From Membranipora membranacea (taxonomy: Eukaryota; Bryozoa; Gymnolaemata; Cheilostomatida; Membraniporidae): a DNA stretch of 60,000 nt. The notes below the pieces were generated by a model that saw only the letters and a list, made by a program, of their open reading frames with translations, was not told where the DNA came from and made no database searches. Of this stretch, positions 1 through 12,600 are shown piece after piece (within the stretch, counting starts at the first letter, position 1; each line of letters starts with the position of its first letter). Made by a program: the position numbers and the translations under genes. Location of the stretch: the NCBI GenBank assembly GCA_914767715.1, contig OU612068.1, forward strand, positions 23,128,001 to 23,188,000, read 5' to 3'.

Positions 1-554
1 CTGAAACCACTGCCTTATTCAAACTCACGCCAGGTGCGGTTTCTCCCCAAACTCTCTATCTTACTATTGCTCACAGATGCCACTTTGACACCAAATGACA
101 AGTGGTCACCAAGCGTAAAGCCTGCTCTTCCCGATACTCATGTAGTATCTAACAGTGCATTAATCAAGGCTGTCAATTATAACGCTTTGTTTTAGTTTCT
201 GTTTCCTTGTATATTGTGCCAAAATTAATATAATTGAATAACAATGTATGATAATTGTACCATTCTCTGGCTAATATATAAATGTTGATGGTATATTTAG
301 GCTTTTTTTGAGTCATCCACACCTCATGCTGAAGGCTTCTTGTCTATCATTAAACCACTGTTTATCAGTGGATGGCAGATTTTGCAGATGATCTGCCAAG
401 CTAGAATGCTACACTTCTACCATATTACAAAATCATATCCCCTAATCATTTTTCCATTCATCTCTTCTTTCCTGCTTATATACCATGACATTCGGCAAGC
501 ATGGGTTTGGTCAAGGAAATGTACTACAAAATAACTTGTGATTGTTCTTCACAG

Positions 555-3500
555 GATGTGGTTTTAGCATTTGCCGAGTACTTGAATGAGAAGAAGCGAT
601 ATGAGGAAGCTGGAATCATGTTCTCACAAGCACATCAACACCAGTAAGGACCTTACTCTATTTCCCCTGGGCGGGGGCTGTCAGGCAGGGGGGCAAAAGT
701 CTGGGGGGCTCAGACTAACCTAATTCAGGTGTTCAGCCTTGAAAGTTATGCCGAGTCACTCCCGGTGACTTTCAATTTTCTCTATCATCCGGTGTAATAG
801 TGGAGCATTTCTAGTGTTATGCTTACCAAATTCATTGTAATAAATAATTCATCAATAGCAGCTCATGACACAGCTTTCTTGTGTTGTCAGCTGGTTCAAA
901 ACAATGAAAACAGCATTAGCTAGATCTTATTAGCACCATTGGAATTCCATATATAGTGTGAATAGTGACAACTTGTCAGCGAAGTTATCCTAGCCTTGTC
1001 ACCGGCCACTGATTTAGTTTTAGCTAAGACAAAAAAGTGGCTGCCTGACAATCCTACTAGTCCAAGCTTGTCTGCCGATCAAATTTATTTTTGGCATCCC
1101 GCTGAGACTTTTCGCAATTGCTGTGATCTTTGTGTGAATATTCATGGAGCCCAAGAGATTGGATTTAATAATTCATTATTGGCGTAAACCTCATTAATTT
1201 TAATTTTACAGGAGGGCAGTTGAGTGTTTTGTTGAATCTGGATCATGGCAGCAAGGAGTAATATCAATCAAAAAGCTGGAGCTGCCGAGAAGTGAGCAGA
1301 TCTCGTGTATAACCAAGCTGGCAGGTACGTCAATCTTATCACATAGAAATATGCTCCGGGGAAATCTTAGGGTACCCCAGCGAGGTGATGTACAAAGGCT
1401 CATAAATTTCAAGTTCATTTGTTTTTTGGTTCCGCAAATGGTCTAATCAGCACTCGAAAACCATTATTCAATGAATAAAACCAATTGTTAACATAATGAA
1501 GTAATTGATTTAGGCAAAATATGCACTATTCAACCAATAAATCTTTGTGTTGTGGATAGGTTCAAAGTAGATCAATTTAAGGAAAATCTACTAATGAAGT
1601 GTATATTTATGGATTAAAAGTTTGATTGATGAAGAGTTGTGTTTCAAATTTAAACCATTAAAACCACTTAATTCATCACAGGTAACAAGAAATTAACCAA
1701 TATATTCAATTCAGGGTGATTCAATTACATTATCTACTACTCACATTTTCAGTTCATTCTATTTACAGTTTTTTACATAATCTTGTTAGCTTAATTAATG
1801 AAAGCCTGATCCTTATTTTGCAATCAAATTTATTCCAGCATACAGCCACTCTTGTCTTTATCAGGCTTTGTCTTGGAAGTCAGAAGTTTTCTTTCTTTTT
1901 GATGTGGTATTATGTAAGAATTCCTCTGTGACAAAAAAAGTTCCAACATCCCAATATATATGTCATCATTATACATAGATGATGGAATGTTATGGGCCAT
2001 GTTACATAACTAAACACATATATCAGTTGCCTGAAATTAATGCTAATCTTTTTGGTGCTATGTACTTTGTGAAATGATTGGTGTAGTTATGTAACATTAA
2101 ACTCATTTTGGTGGTATTTCCAGAAACTATGAAGACAAAGAGACTTCACGGTCAAGCCGCTACACTGCTTGAGTTATACGCTGAACAACCGGAGGAGGCA
2201 ATTACTACACTTATTGAGGGTGCATTATGGGACGAAGCACTTAGACTGGTATGTTGTGATGAATTGGCTGTCCTCTCGAATGTTTCTTTTTTTCTGTAGC
2301 CTTATTAGCAGGATTAGTATAGTTGGAAACAAGCAAAAATGAATGAGTTTGCGTTAATTATAAGCTAATTCTGTTAGTTAATCTAATACTGAAGCTCAAT
2401 ACAGCTCTAGTAATCCTGATTATGTTCCGTATTTAGTTTTCCGTATTTAGCCAGTAAACACAGGAGAAATCCTTAAAGTTTTGGGATGGCCGTCACAATC
2501 TTAATAATAGTGCTCTTGATCTGGATGTAAGGTGGTACAACAAACAAATGGCACAGAATTGAAAATACTTCTAGATACTGCCAAATTTTATCCTAAATTA
2601 TGTTATTTGCAACACTTGCTATATTAGTATTTGTCCTGCTCAGACGGGGTTAGAAATCCTAGCAATGAGGTATAGGAGTTGTTGGAAATAGATTGAAAGT
2701 AGCTGATAGCATCTTACTAGATTAAATTTGACCTGATGTCAAACTTATGACTACATGACATTGATTGCAGATACACAAACATGGCCGCCATGATTTCATT
2801 GAGACTGATTGGAAGCCTGCACTAGAAGAAAATCTGCAACAAGCTAAAACAAACATAGAGAGTGATCTGTCAGACCTACTCAGACATAGGGACCGATTCA
2901 TGGCTGTCCTCAAAGCACAAAAATCCAAAGCAGACCTCATAGGTAATCTCATTTTAAATATATTGCACAATGACCAATTTGACCAATGTCACATCCAAAA
3001 TACGGGTGGGACTGCGGGAATTATGAGATTGACATTCTATTTGTATGACATCTATTGGTAAAATATATATCTTAATAAAATGACTTTCCTCATTAAAACG
3101 CTACACTAACTGGACACTAACTAAATCCTATATCCAATACTGCTCATTGCAGAAAAAGCCTTTTTTATAAATACTCATAAATACGTCAATGCCTTCTTAT
3201 TGCTTCTTATGGTTTTTTGTATTCACATGGTCTTATTTGCTTCATGCATTGATCAGTGGTTAATAAAAGTTCTTAATATAATAGTCAGTTTTTGCCGTAC
3301 AATGGCTTCGTTTGTCATAAAAATCCACTGTTGACGCCAGAGGCAGATAATTTGAACCATCATGCCACATTTCTCTGGTATGACTTTGTTTGTACTAAGG
3401 TTATATTTAGTAATGCACACATTTTCAGACCACAAATATATAAATGTATTAATATGATTATGATATATCATATGATATGTATTATATGTTTGTCTGCTGT

Positions 3501-6341
3501 ATTAGGTGATGAGTTTAGAGATGTAGACGCTGATATGTATTCAGACACTAGTAGTATGACTGGAGTTAGCGCTATCAGCTCCTCTCACTCCAGATCTACA
3601 GGGTCAGTATTTAAAACCAACTTTAAAATCAAAGTTAAAGGTATTTAAAACCTCAAAATTATAATCAATTATCATAAAAGTTCTTATTGGGTATGTTAGT
3701 CGATAACCAAAGATGCGACTTTGAGGAATGCCCTTTAGTACATGTTGATAGTTCTGACTGAAATCAGCATTTGACTGGGTAACTTATCCTGGCAAAAAAT
3801 TCTGAACATAAAAAATATATACATTGACCCTCCGGAAAAATTAGCCTCTCTGATTTTGTAATTCATTAATACCATCAAAGTAAATGATGAAGTGAACAAA
3901 ATAAGAATCCCTCCTGCCTCGTCTCTCAAATTTTGTACAAAATGGTTCTTCCTTTTCTATCTTGTTAAAAAAAACTTGGACACCTCCAATCATTTTTTTC
4001 TGTGAAACTTGTCAACTAAACTGAGGTGTTATATTGCTGAAGCTTTGCAAATAAAATCAGATGATATTTGTGTTTTATGTCAAATGTACAGTCATCGTTT
4101 TTTTTACATAATTTGGTTGACCTTAGCAATATTAAAGTAGGCCATTTAAAGCCCTGCAACTGACAGGAGGATCTGTGCAATACGATGGAATTAGAGAAAA
4201 GTTGTATATCTACACTGAGTGTTATTATTTGTCCGGAAATGTTGAGTAACAATAGACTAGATAAGGAAAAAATGAAAACACAGTCACCAGTTTTGGATGA
4301 ACGTCAAAGTTGCATCAACTTGTGATGAGTGTGAATTCTTGTACTGGATTTGCGGACATACTTTCCTGCCCAAGTACTTGTTTGACTCATGGAATCATGT
4401 TGTATTATCAATTTGATTTCAAAACAATGGTGGTTGTCACATAATACATACTTTCAAAATTGACATGTAGAACAATGTTGTTTGATTGCCATAATCTGCG
4501 CATCTATGAACCTGTTTTATTTTCTTCAATTAGGAGGACTTCTAAAAATCAGAGAAAGGCTCAGAGGAAGAAGTGGAGCCTAAAAGAAGGCAGTAAACAC
4601 GAGGACCTGGCCCTGCTCGATGAGATCAAAAAGTTAATAACTCGTATAGATTCTATGAGAGGTACGTTATCTTATCTCATATCAGATCAGAATATTAGAT
4701 TAGAATAATAGATTACAAAAAGTGTTTCAGTAGCGTCATGGTATAAAGAGGTTAGAGACCGATTGTAAATATAGCTCTGCATTAGCCATTAAATTTGCGC
4801 TAGAAATATGAAAATGATGGATGAAGGAAGAAGAACATTGCAAGGTCAATTATGCTATTGTTTTGGCTCATATATGTAAATGTAAATATACCATGATAAA
4901 AATAGTATTTCCGTGATAAACTGGAGAACTAGAGGAGGTGCTCAGAAGCATGTAGGCAATCTGGCACGCCATCATATATGACGCAAGAGTCATATGATAA
5001 TATTATTATAGTGTGCATTTCTTTTGAAGATTAACATGTTTACATAGTCATAAATCACCATTGTATTCTTTCATGTCTTGGTGTTGACTGAATTAGCATT
5101 GGAATTCTGACAGATTCAACTAATGTGGTCTACAAAAATAACATTCCATAACCAAAAAACCAACAACAATACAATAGTACATGGCACATACATAGTACAT
5201 AATGTTGACCCTGTGATTTTGTTTGAAGACGAGGTGAGGGCACTACTGCTGGCTCTTGTTCAAGTGGACCAGCTGAGGAAAGCTACAGAATTACAAGATG
5301 TCTACTCTACTGCCATAACCTCCACTATCAGTCTGGTACCAGAAGTCTGGTCTGAGGATGTTGTTAACTCTGCAGCGCAGGTAAACACCCAGATGACTGT
5401 CATGGGAGTAGGAGGTAGCTCAGTTGGTTAGAGCGCCTGCCCTCAAACTTGCAAGTGTTGGATGTTCTGGGTTCGCGCCTTATAAGGCACCTCTGTTTTT
5501 CAGTCTTCGGACAGACACAAAATCTTGCGGCTGTTATTAACCAACATACTATATAATTAACTCAAAAACCACCATTGCTCATCGATAATCATATCTGAGA
5601 ACAAAATATATGTCGCCTCAGGCAGAATCAGTATAGGTTTGGATCAGTTTTATTCACTTGGAGTTAACTTATTTTTTACTGTATTTTTAGTTGACTGGAG
5701 AACACAGCACTGTGAATAGTATACTTGAATCTATGGCTAAGCTGAACGTTGGCTCTGCTAACCCTGCAGCAACCCAGGCCGGTAAGTCATCATGACTACG
5801 GCCTTTTTATATAATCGTCTCTAGAGGGAAACATTTCTAGAACCATATAATTGTTGTTTAACCTGATGAAAATTATGGTGATGAAGGCAATGGCCATGAA
5901 ATGTTTGCTTAATTTTTTTTCAATGTGACGTAATGAATAATTCATAAGAGTATGAGTCGGGCTACGATGATGGACTTGATGGACAGTTACGGATCTTTGC
6001 TCATTTCGATGATTCACGAGCTCTGATGATGATAACTTTCAATGCCATTTCTCTCGCCATCTACCATCAAGGATAGTAAAACATTCGTAGTTGGAAAAGT
6101 GTTCCATTTTGCGCAGGCTTAAAGTTGTAAAAGTAATGGATAGCTAATATTCACCTCATGACTAGTTAAGCTAAACCCTAGCCAATATTTTCTCTACTAA
6201 GGTATCTGCTTTGTGAATGACTCCTGAAAGAAAATCTGAACAAATTGAATGATTTTTCTTTCAGAGATTGAAGTGAAGAGATCTCCTGTGGTCTCCTCTG
6301 ATTCAACATGGAAGCTTACAATGCTGATGAAGCTGACATAA
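555..6341 (+). CDS. ELP1: ELP1 (IKBKAP), Elongator complex scaffold subunit, C-terminal part (nine exons)
   Basis: Nine exons join in frame: 555-643, 1212-1324, 2124-2248, 2771-2942, 3506-3602, 4534-4661, 5229-5380, 5691-5781 and 6265-6341 (TAA at 6339-6341), giving 347 residues. All introns are GT-AG and every junction phase matches. The product follows the C-terminus of animal ELP1 in order: TPR-like helices (AFAEYLNEKKRYEEAGIMF, then EGALWDEALRL), an acidic/Ser stretch (YSDTSSMTG), a basic block (KNQRKAQRKKWSLKEGS, about residues 200-216), the helix after EDLALL, and an ending with TWKLTML close to the family ending QWKLSLL. In known Elongator, Elp1 is the dimeric scaffold for wobble-uridine tRNA modification; its C-terminal region dimerises and the basic block helps bind tRNA. 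The first visible exon starts in phase 0, so the N-terminal WD40 part lies before the window. I see no exon in 1-554. Confidence 0.95.
669..708 (+). other. G-rich tract with four G-runs in an ELP1 intron
   Basis: Four runs of three or more G occur within 40 bases (669-671, 673-677, 688-693, 703-708), 25 bases after the donor site at 644. This arrangement could fold as a G-quadruplex in DNA or in the pre-mRNA. Folding and any effect on splicing are inference. The tract stands out in an otherwise AT-rich region. Confidence 0.55.
5408..5530 (+). mobile_element. tRNA-derived SINE-like element in an ELP1 intron
   Basis: The sequence has a polymerase III A-box-like tract (TAGCTCAGTTGGTTAGAGC, about 5416-5434) and, some 35 bases later, a B-box-like tract (GGGTTCGCGCC, about 5469-5479), spaced as in a tRNA gene. 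The D-stem pairing GCTC/GAGC is intact, but I could not pair a proper acceptor stem, so a working tRNA is unlikely. A non-tRNA tail follows (TTTTTCAGTCTTCGGACAGA, about 5497-5516), and a close match to it recurs near 29292. The shared tail supports a SINE family rather than a lone tRNA relic. Confidence 0.6.
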
Positions 6342-6598
6342 CCATATTACCTCAGCAAACTAATTATCATAGAAAGAGGTTTGCTGATGCTTTAAATATT
6401 AGTCGGACATTTCACAGCTAAATTCTTTTTTTATAACTGAAGGCCCTAATGGTGCTAATTGAAAAGAGAGACCAGTTTATCTTACTGTTCAGTTTCGCAA
6501 AAAACATGATTGGCACTTTCAATATTCTTCTATTTGTACAGGAAGTGTTGTTCATATCGCAAATATTTTCCTGAAAAATTTGAGATTTACTACTCCAA

Positions 6599-6604
6599 AA
6601 TAAA
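6599..6604 (+). terminator. Candidate poly(A) signal for ELP1
   Basis: AATAAA about 258 bases after the ELP1 stop codon and before the first forkhead promoter. The position is plausible for cleavage and polyadenylation, but the hexamer is common in AT-rich DNA. Confidence 0.35.
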
Positions 6605-6704
6605 TCATTACCATTTCCATTTGATAGCTTACCAAGATCTTACTACATCTGTCACATATTTACTGGCAAGTGTCCAGAAAAGTCACAGCGCATATCGGTC
6701 CCAT

Positions 6705-6721
6705 GCCATCAATCATCCTGA
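6705..6721 (+). promoter_or_regulatory. Conserved 17-bp upstream motif of forkhead gene 1
   Basis: GCCATCAATCATCCTGA is repeated base for base upstream of forkhead gene 2 (18650-18666). Its reverse strand contains TGATTGATGG, which fits the known PBX-HOX composite site TGATNNATGG. It lies about 90 bases before the TATA box. Conservation between paralogues is seen; the binding factor is inferred. Confidence 0.55.
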
Positions 6722-6807
6722 CCCTCTTAAAATCTTCTCTTATGCAGCTTTGTTGTTCTTAAATTCCTTGAACTGTATCGTGGTAAATTAGTGTCCATTA
6801 GCATCGG

Positions 6808-6815
6808 TATATAAA
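6808..6815 (+). promoter_or_regulatory. TATA box of forkhead gene 1
   Basis: TATATAAA lies 127 bases before the start ATG. The other two forkhead genes have TATA-like boxes 102 and 100 bases before theirs, which supports all three as core promoters with transcription starts about 30 bases downstream. Confidence 0.65.
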
Positions 6816-6934
6816 TGGGGATAAAACCTAATGACACCAACACATGAGTCTTCAAGCTCAACACAACAACACTCTTCATCAAGGAATTCCTGGCAACTTC
6901 ATAAATTTCCCGTCAGCTTTGTTATTGTATCAAA

Positions 6935-7955
6935 ATGCCTCGACAAGGAAGAAGTCCAAACATGAGCAGCAAGCCACCGTACAGCTACATAGCACTTACG
7001 GCAATGGCTATTCAGAGCTCGGAGGAGAAAATGTTACCACTATCTGCAATATACAAGTGGATAATGGAAAACTTTCCATTCTACAGAGAAAATACACAGA
7101 GATGGCAAAACTCTCTCAGACACAATCTCTCATTCAATGACTGCTTTATAAAGATACAGAGAAAATCCAGAGGAAAGGGTAAGAAATTTGTAAACTTCAG
7201 CCTTCACATTTCTCATATTGTAGATTTATTCTTAACATACAGTTGGCAGTAATTTCAGATAGAAGCCATGTTTTTACATCTTTGGCTTGCGAAACCTTTG
7301 TGATAATAATTATTATTCAACAAAACCATCATTATTTACATTTATGTGTTTCATTATATTTTCAGGAAAAGGATGTTACTGGGCTTTACATTCTAAGAGT
7401 GTCGGCATGTTTGAGAATGGCTCTTTCCTCAGAAGAAGAAGGCGATTCAAAATTACTCCAAATAATGATGCACCGAAGGATGATCAAGGTGCTTTTGGCC
7501 GTCTGTCCAACCCTGCATTGAGAGATACCAGCACATCAGAAACTGTCATTCATTCTATCCAACAGAGAACTCTGAATTCCGTCTCTCCGACCTCACTGCC
7601 TAACACCAGCCTGACCTATCAAGCTGCTTTTTCACCAAGTCTCCAGCTACTTGCCTATGATACAGGCGCGAGCAATTACCAAAAGGACATAAACTCTAAC
7701 TTAGCAGTGTACTATCAAATGCTATTTCAGTATTACAGTTTGTTCGGTATGAACTTTAACGCGGTTCCAGATTTGAGCTCAAGTGCGGGTCTTCTCAACT
7801 TGCAAGCACAGTCCAAATTCAACTACGAGCAATCCAAATTGCTTTATAATCATGATTTGAACTCCGACAGAGTTTCCCCTGTTTCTTCAAATTCAGAACC
7901 ACTATATCCAGAGGTTTCACCTAATGCTGCTCTTGATCTGCGATTGAAGCAGTAA
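6935..7955 (+). CDS. FoxB-like: Forkhead transcription factor, FoxB/FoxAB-like, copy 1 of the tandem trio
   Basis: Two exons, 6935-7178 and 7366-7955, encode 277 residues; the 187-base GT-AG intron is in phase 1. The forkhead DNA-binding domain spans about residues 13-110, starts [14 protein letters not shown], contains recognition helix 3 ([19 protein letters not shown], 53-71) and ends [14 protein letters not shown]. The N-terminus MPRQGRS placed directly before the domain is the FoxB arrangement (MPRPGKS in vertebrate FoxB). It should act in the nucleus as a sequence-specific regulator. The C-terminal half is Ser/Asn-rich and keeps two motifs shared with copies 2 and 3: YYQMLFQYY and a terminal ALDLRLK. 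It is the most diverged copy: wing 2 has [10 protein letters not shown] where the others have [10 protein letters not shown] or [10 protein letters not shown], and the last motif has LR instead of LS. FoxB genes are usually intronless, so FoxAB or a related class remains possible. Confidence 0.93.
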
Positions 7956-9560
7956 CTTGCTCTAATACAATGCTTTACCCATAACTTTTAATGTTATTTA
8001 TATCTAGGGCCGCCGGCGGCTTAGCTATTCATTGAACATCATCATCGTTACTTTTTCACTTTAATCTTTTTTTGTTATTTTTTAAACCTATAACAGGTAG
8101 TCATGTATATATACACGATGTATTACAATAAGCTGTTAACCTATAAACCAAGAAACATTCAAATTTTATAGCTTCGAAGCCAGTTGAGATTGCATAGCTC
8201 ATTCACCAAATTTATTAAAACTCACATTCATCTATGAGTATTTTAATTTGCATTGCAGATATATCATTACATAACATATGCTTGGCTCGAGTCATTCTTG
8301 TGTGCAAATTATCTAAGGGCATTGTGCCAAATATAGACCGAGTAAGGATAACACTGTTAGACCACAACTACATTGTATATGTGTATAACATTGCAACCCA
8401 GGATACTACATATTAATCATGGCTCAATCATTTGGCTGAACATGGAGTGCCCAATGAGCATAATATGCAGAAAATAGTTCTGGTGTAGAGAAATTGCGCT
8501 GAACTACGGTACAAGCATGGCACATTAAAAGAAATATATTGCACCATTTAACTTGCATTGCCCGCAGATCATAGGGCCTATGAACAGCATTCGTTATAAC
8601 TCAGATTCACACTAGGTTTCCTAGGTAGACCAGGTCACTGACCTAGACACTTATTATTAATTTGATCTATATGGGAGTTCCTGGTTATTGCATTATGGGA
8701 TAATCTTAGGCATACACATCCTATTCTTTGGCACTACCTCCAGAATAATGTTATTAGTACCTTCTTGGTATAATATATCAAATTGAACAATAATCATTAA
8801 ATATATGAGTGTTATGTTGGTATTTGTGAATGAAAATTTGGCAGTTTTGATGGGAGCTTAAAACCCATAATAATTCTCTTCTCTCATCAATATGGTTGTA
8901 ATTATGTCAAGTACAGCAGAGTTTGTGTGGCCTTGAGGGATTGTTTATGGCGCTCCTGCTTCCTTGAGTGATCTATCATATCTATCCTGTGGGTTAGTCA
9001 TACTTTTGACAGGACTTCAATGAAGGACAGATATACTTTGAGTCAAAGTCAGGAAAGATGAAGAAATTTTGGTGTCCGTCCAAAGAAAGTGCCTTGATTA
9101 TTCTGCAGACTCATGTAAGCAAGTTTTTTCTAGTTTACATAATCTGGAACTATAAAACTGCCCCTCTCTCCCATTAAGCTTCTCAGATGCTCATGACAGT
9201 CTAATCATACTGGGCCGCCTTACCACTACCAGCATGGACACTCAGGATTAATGGCAATAATACAGGTGGAATGCTCTGAGACACAGGGTCTCGATTGAAT
9301 CATTCCCAGTATGGTTGCATATCCTCAAGTGTAATAGAGGATAGCTGATTGTGACATGCCAAAGTCTGGTGCGTAGAAAATAAGCTGCAATCAGTTACAT
9401 CACTTGTCTTGAATATGCCCAAGTCTTTTCATGGTTTGCATGTTGTGCTGCAAGCCATTGCAAATCCATGGTGGTAAGAGGAAAGTGGCTGGAATATAAA
9501 GTAAACAGAATAACTAATGTTAATTATATTGCCATTCAAACAAATAAACACCCCATTTAC

Positions 9561-9604
9561 GTAAGCAGTTAGGGCAATAGTCGTAAGCAGTCAGGGCAAT
9601 AGTC
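9561..9604 (+). repeat. Two-copy tandem repeat (22-bp unit)
   Basis: Units 9561-9582 and 9583-9604 differ at one base (GTTAGGG versus GTCAGGG). This is a recent short duplication with no evident function. Confidence 0.8.
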
Positions 9605-12600
9605 GAATTAGCTGAGGATATATAAATCAAGAAAGTCCAAGGGTGATAATTATGTTGATCTATGATAATCTTATTACAGTTTTACCAGTATGCATTCACC
9701 CAATTATTTTTATTTGTCATTATTCATTAATCTGCTCTTCCTGTCCTAATGCGACTGTGGTAGGCTAGCCTATTGCTATGTGGTTTGACAAGTATTAGCT
9801 TACAAAATCTCTTGATGTAGTCATTAAGAAAACCTCAAACTGTCTCACTTCTTGCTGTTCCCAGTAAGACACATAGCGGGGTGACTCATTTTATTTAAGA
9901 ACAAAATTTATCTCTGATTGAGCCAGACTTTAATGGCATCTGTTTCATGTGTAATTACCGTATCCTCTACCTATGGAACTCCAGAGTTAATGTGTTGAGC
10001 CTGAAGCTAGAGAGAATATTAGACATTCTACCACCATAACTGGTTTTACATTGAATCGAAAAAGGATTCCAGACGAACAATTCCTGCCAGCCATCATTAG
10101 GGAAAATATATCATTTTCAAGTTTTGTCCGAATTCCTCAAAATCAGTACTGAGAACACAAAATAGTGACTGGTTGACGCACAGTTTAACAAAACTTAAAG
10201 TTTCAGATCGCTAGGCTTGCCTGGATATGTGTACAAGGTAGCTTAAGGTACCTTGAATATCTTAGAATTAGATGAATAAAATTTCAGAAACCGGAAGATC
10301 GTTTATTAATTTCCAACAATTTCTTTTGCGTTATATTTCCAGGAAATGTCAGTCTGGCAGAGCACTGATTGGGTGACAGCTGCTTTCGTAAAGTACTATG
10401 TGGTGGTCTGGAATAGAAATGCCAACTGCTGTACAATTGATATATTTTTTGTTGCAGAGTGTAACCTCTTGCTAACCTGCGATGTATTTTCGACGCCAAT
10501 CTATCCATTTCTCTTGTGTAGGCGTGCCACAAGCTATTAAGACTAGACGAAGCATACTGCCATTTATTGTCGATCAATCCATGAATGTGATTTGGACCTT
10601 ACACTACATGGTAAATCATAACAATTAACCTGATTACTATACAGTTATATATAACTGAAGAAGTGATAAATGACTGCCAAATTATTTTTTTAAATATTCA
10701 ACTTTTATAATTTTGAATTTTTTAACCGTGTTTTAATGATCAAACAATCGTCCTTACCCTTTTGACTTTGGCTCTCCGACTGAACTCTTCTATTATTATG
10801 CAAAAAACTGACTGGTTTTTGATAAATTGACTGTATTTGCGTGTCCTTGGACCTATCTCTATACTACCGGTGTTTTGTTATGTAACATTATAAATTGTTC
10901 AATTCCACAAAATTTGTAGCGTATCACTGATTGCATGGTACTATCCATCATGCTCTAATGTCTTGCTAATCTTAGAATAGCTGGATTTGCATTTATATGC
11001 CCGCACACAGTTGTACTTTTGACGTGACCATATCACCCTCTTTGGGGTTATATGGAGGCCAAAAGTGAATGGTCAAATTCTTGCATATGATCATGATAAT
11101 GATAATGTCTGTTTACAGGGTATTGTTAAAGGGGACTGGAGCCCAAAATAAAAAGATAACTGAGATTGTGGTCACAGCTTTGGATCCAAGCCAAAACACC
11201 AAAAGTGCTCAATGGAACCATCATTATCCATTCCATATATTATTTTCTTACTCTACAAGACCGTTGCAATAAACTACTCGAAAGGCAATTCTAAAAGCGT
11301 CACTCAAATATCAATTGTGGCTTATTTTCAATCTCACCCAGGTTGTGCCAGTCACAGAAACTATACTGTGTGCTGTGGTAATGCTAATATAGTTTCTTTT
11401 GGACTGTGATTGAGTTGCGGTACCACTAAAAAAAATTAAGCGGTTGTAAAAATTTAGAGTCAAGTACAGTTACGGATTAAGCTGCAAGTACATGGTACCC
11501 TTACACAAGAATAATTCTTCATACGATGAGCTTCAGAAGATATGGTTGTTCATTAAACAAAAAATCCAGCGGTTTATGTTTCCGTCTTCGCAAGAAGGTG
11601 ACAGTCTCTCCTTCAACTTAGCTTACACAATAACACGTCTGAACAAAAAAACTCGCAAAAAAGCTTTCTTTTTCAGCAAGACTGACGCGCAAACCTATCA
11701 CGTAATCCGATAATACACCACAATTTAAGTCTAAGCAAATATCTGATTAAGCGACGGTGCAGCGCAGTCGCCAACAAATAACCCGGTTGATTAACGAGCC
11801 ATTGTTTGCAATATTTTGGGTGCAAACAATCATATTTGTTAATCCATAAGGGAAGATTATGCAACAACCGCCTTATACTTGGTTACTAGGTTTCTAGATT
11901 GCTGGGAAGTCATTTAATTTTAATAATAAGATAAGGGCCATATTTTATTATGAGTACTTCAATTACCAGGTAGGCTATATGGCTTACCTTACTGATCAAC
12001 ATGTATCAAAAATACACAATGGTGACGTGTACATATTTATCATCCTTTGTCTTGATTAAATAGCCAAAAAGAACCTCAAGCCATTTAATTACCCATCTCT
12101 CATTACATAATGAGGTGAAGTGCCCTAGATAGATGGTTAAATTTTAATTACATAACACAGCGAATTATATATAAAAATTAATCACCCTTCCTGTTATTTG
12201 TTCCAATCGAATTATAATTCTGATGTTATAATTGTGTCATTTATTAGTTTTCTGTGTCAGAATTAAACCAGTGGGAAGGTCCTGGGGACACACCTACTAA
12301 TGGGATACACGTCTCTGATGAGTGATATTGATAAATAAGCCACAAATTTCTCACAATTGTTTAATTTATTAGACAAACTTCCATATTTTATACACTGTAA
12401 TGCAGTCCAGGGCGCATGGACTTATGTTTTGAGGAGTTGCCACAAATCATATTACACAAATCATATCGAATCATATCATTATCATATCCCACAAATCATA
12501 TAACATAAATTGCCACCATTCAACAAAACAAAGCACTACAAAATCCCAAAAAATCTTTGGGCTCACTGGAAATTGACCACTTGTTGTATTGTAGACACAA

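Noticed and set aside
5408-5490. Functional tRNA gene
   Set aside because: A and B boxes are present, but I could not pair a 7-bp acceptor stem or a clean anticodon arm, and a SINE-type tail follows.
12440-12510. CRISPR-like array of ACAAATCATA units
   Set aside because: The units are short and irregular with no constant spacer length; this is eukaryotic AT-rich simple repeat.
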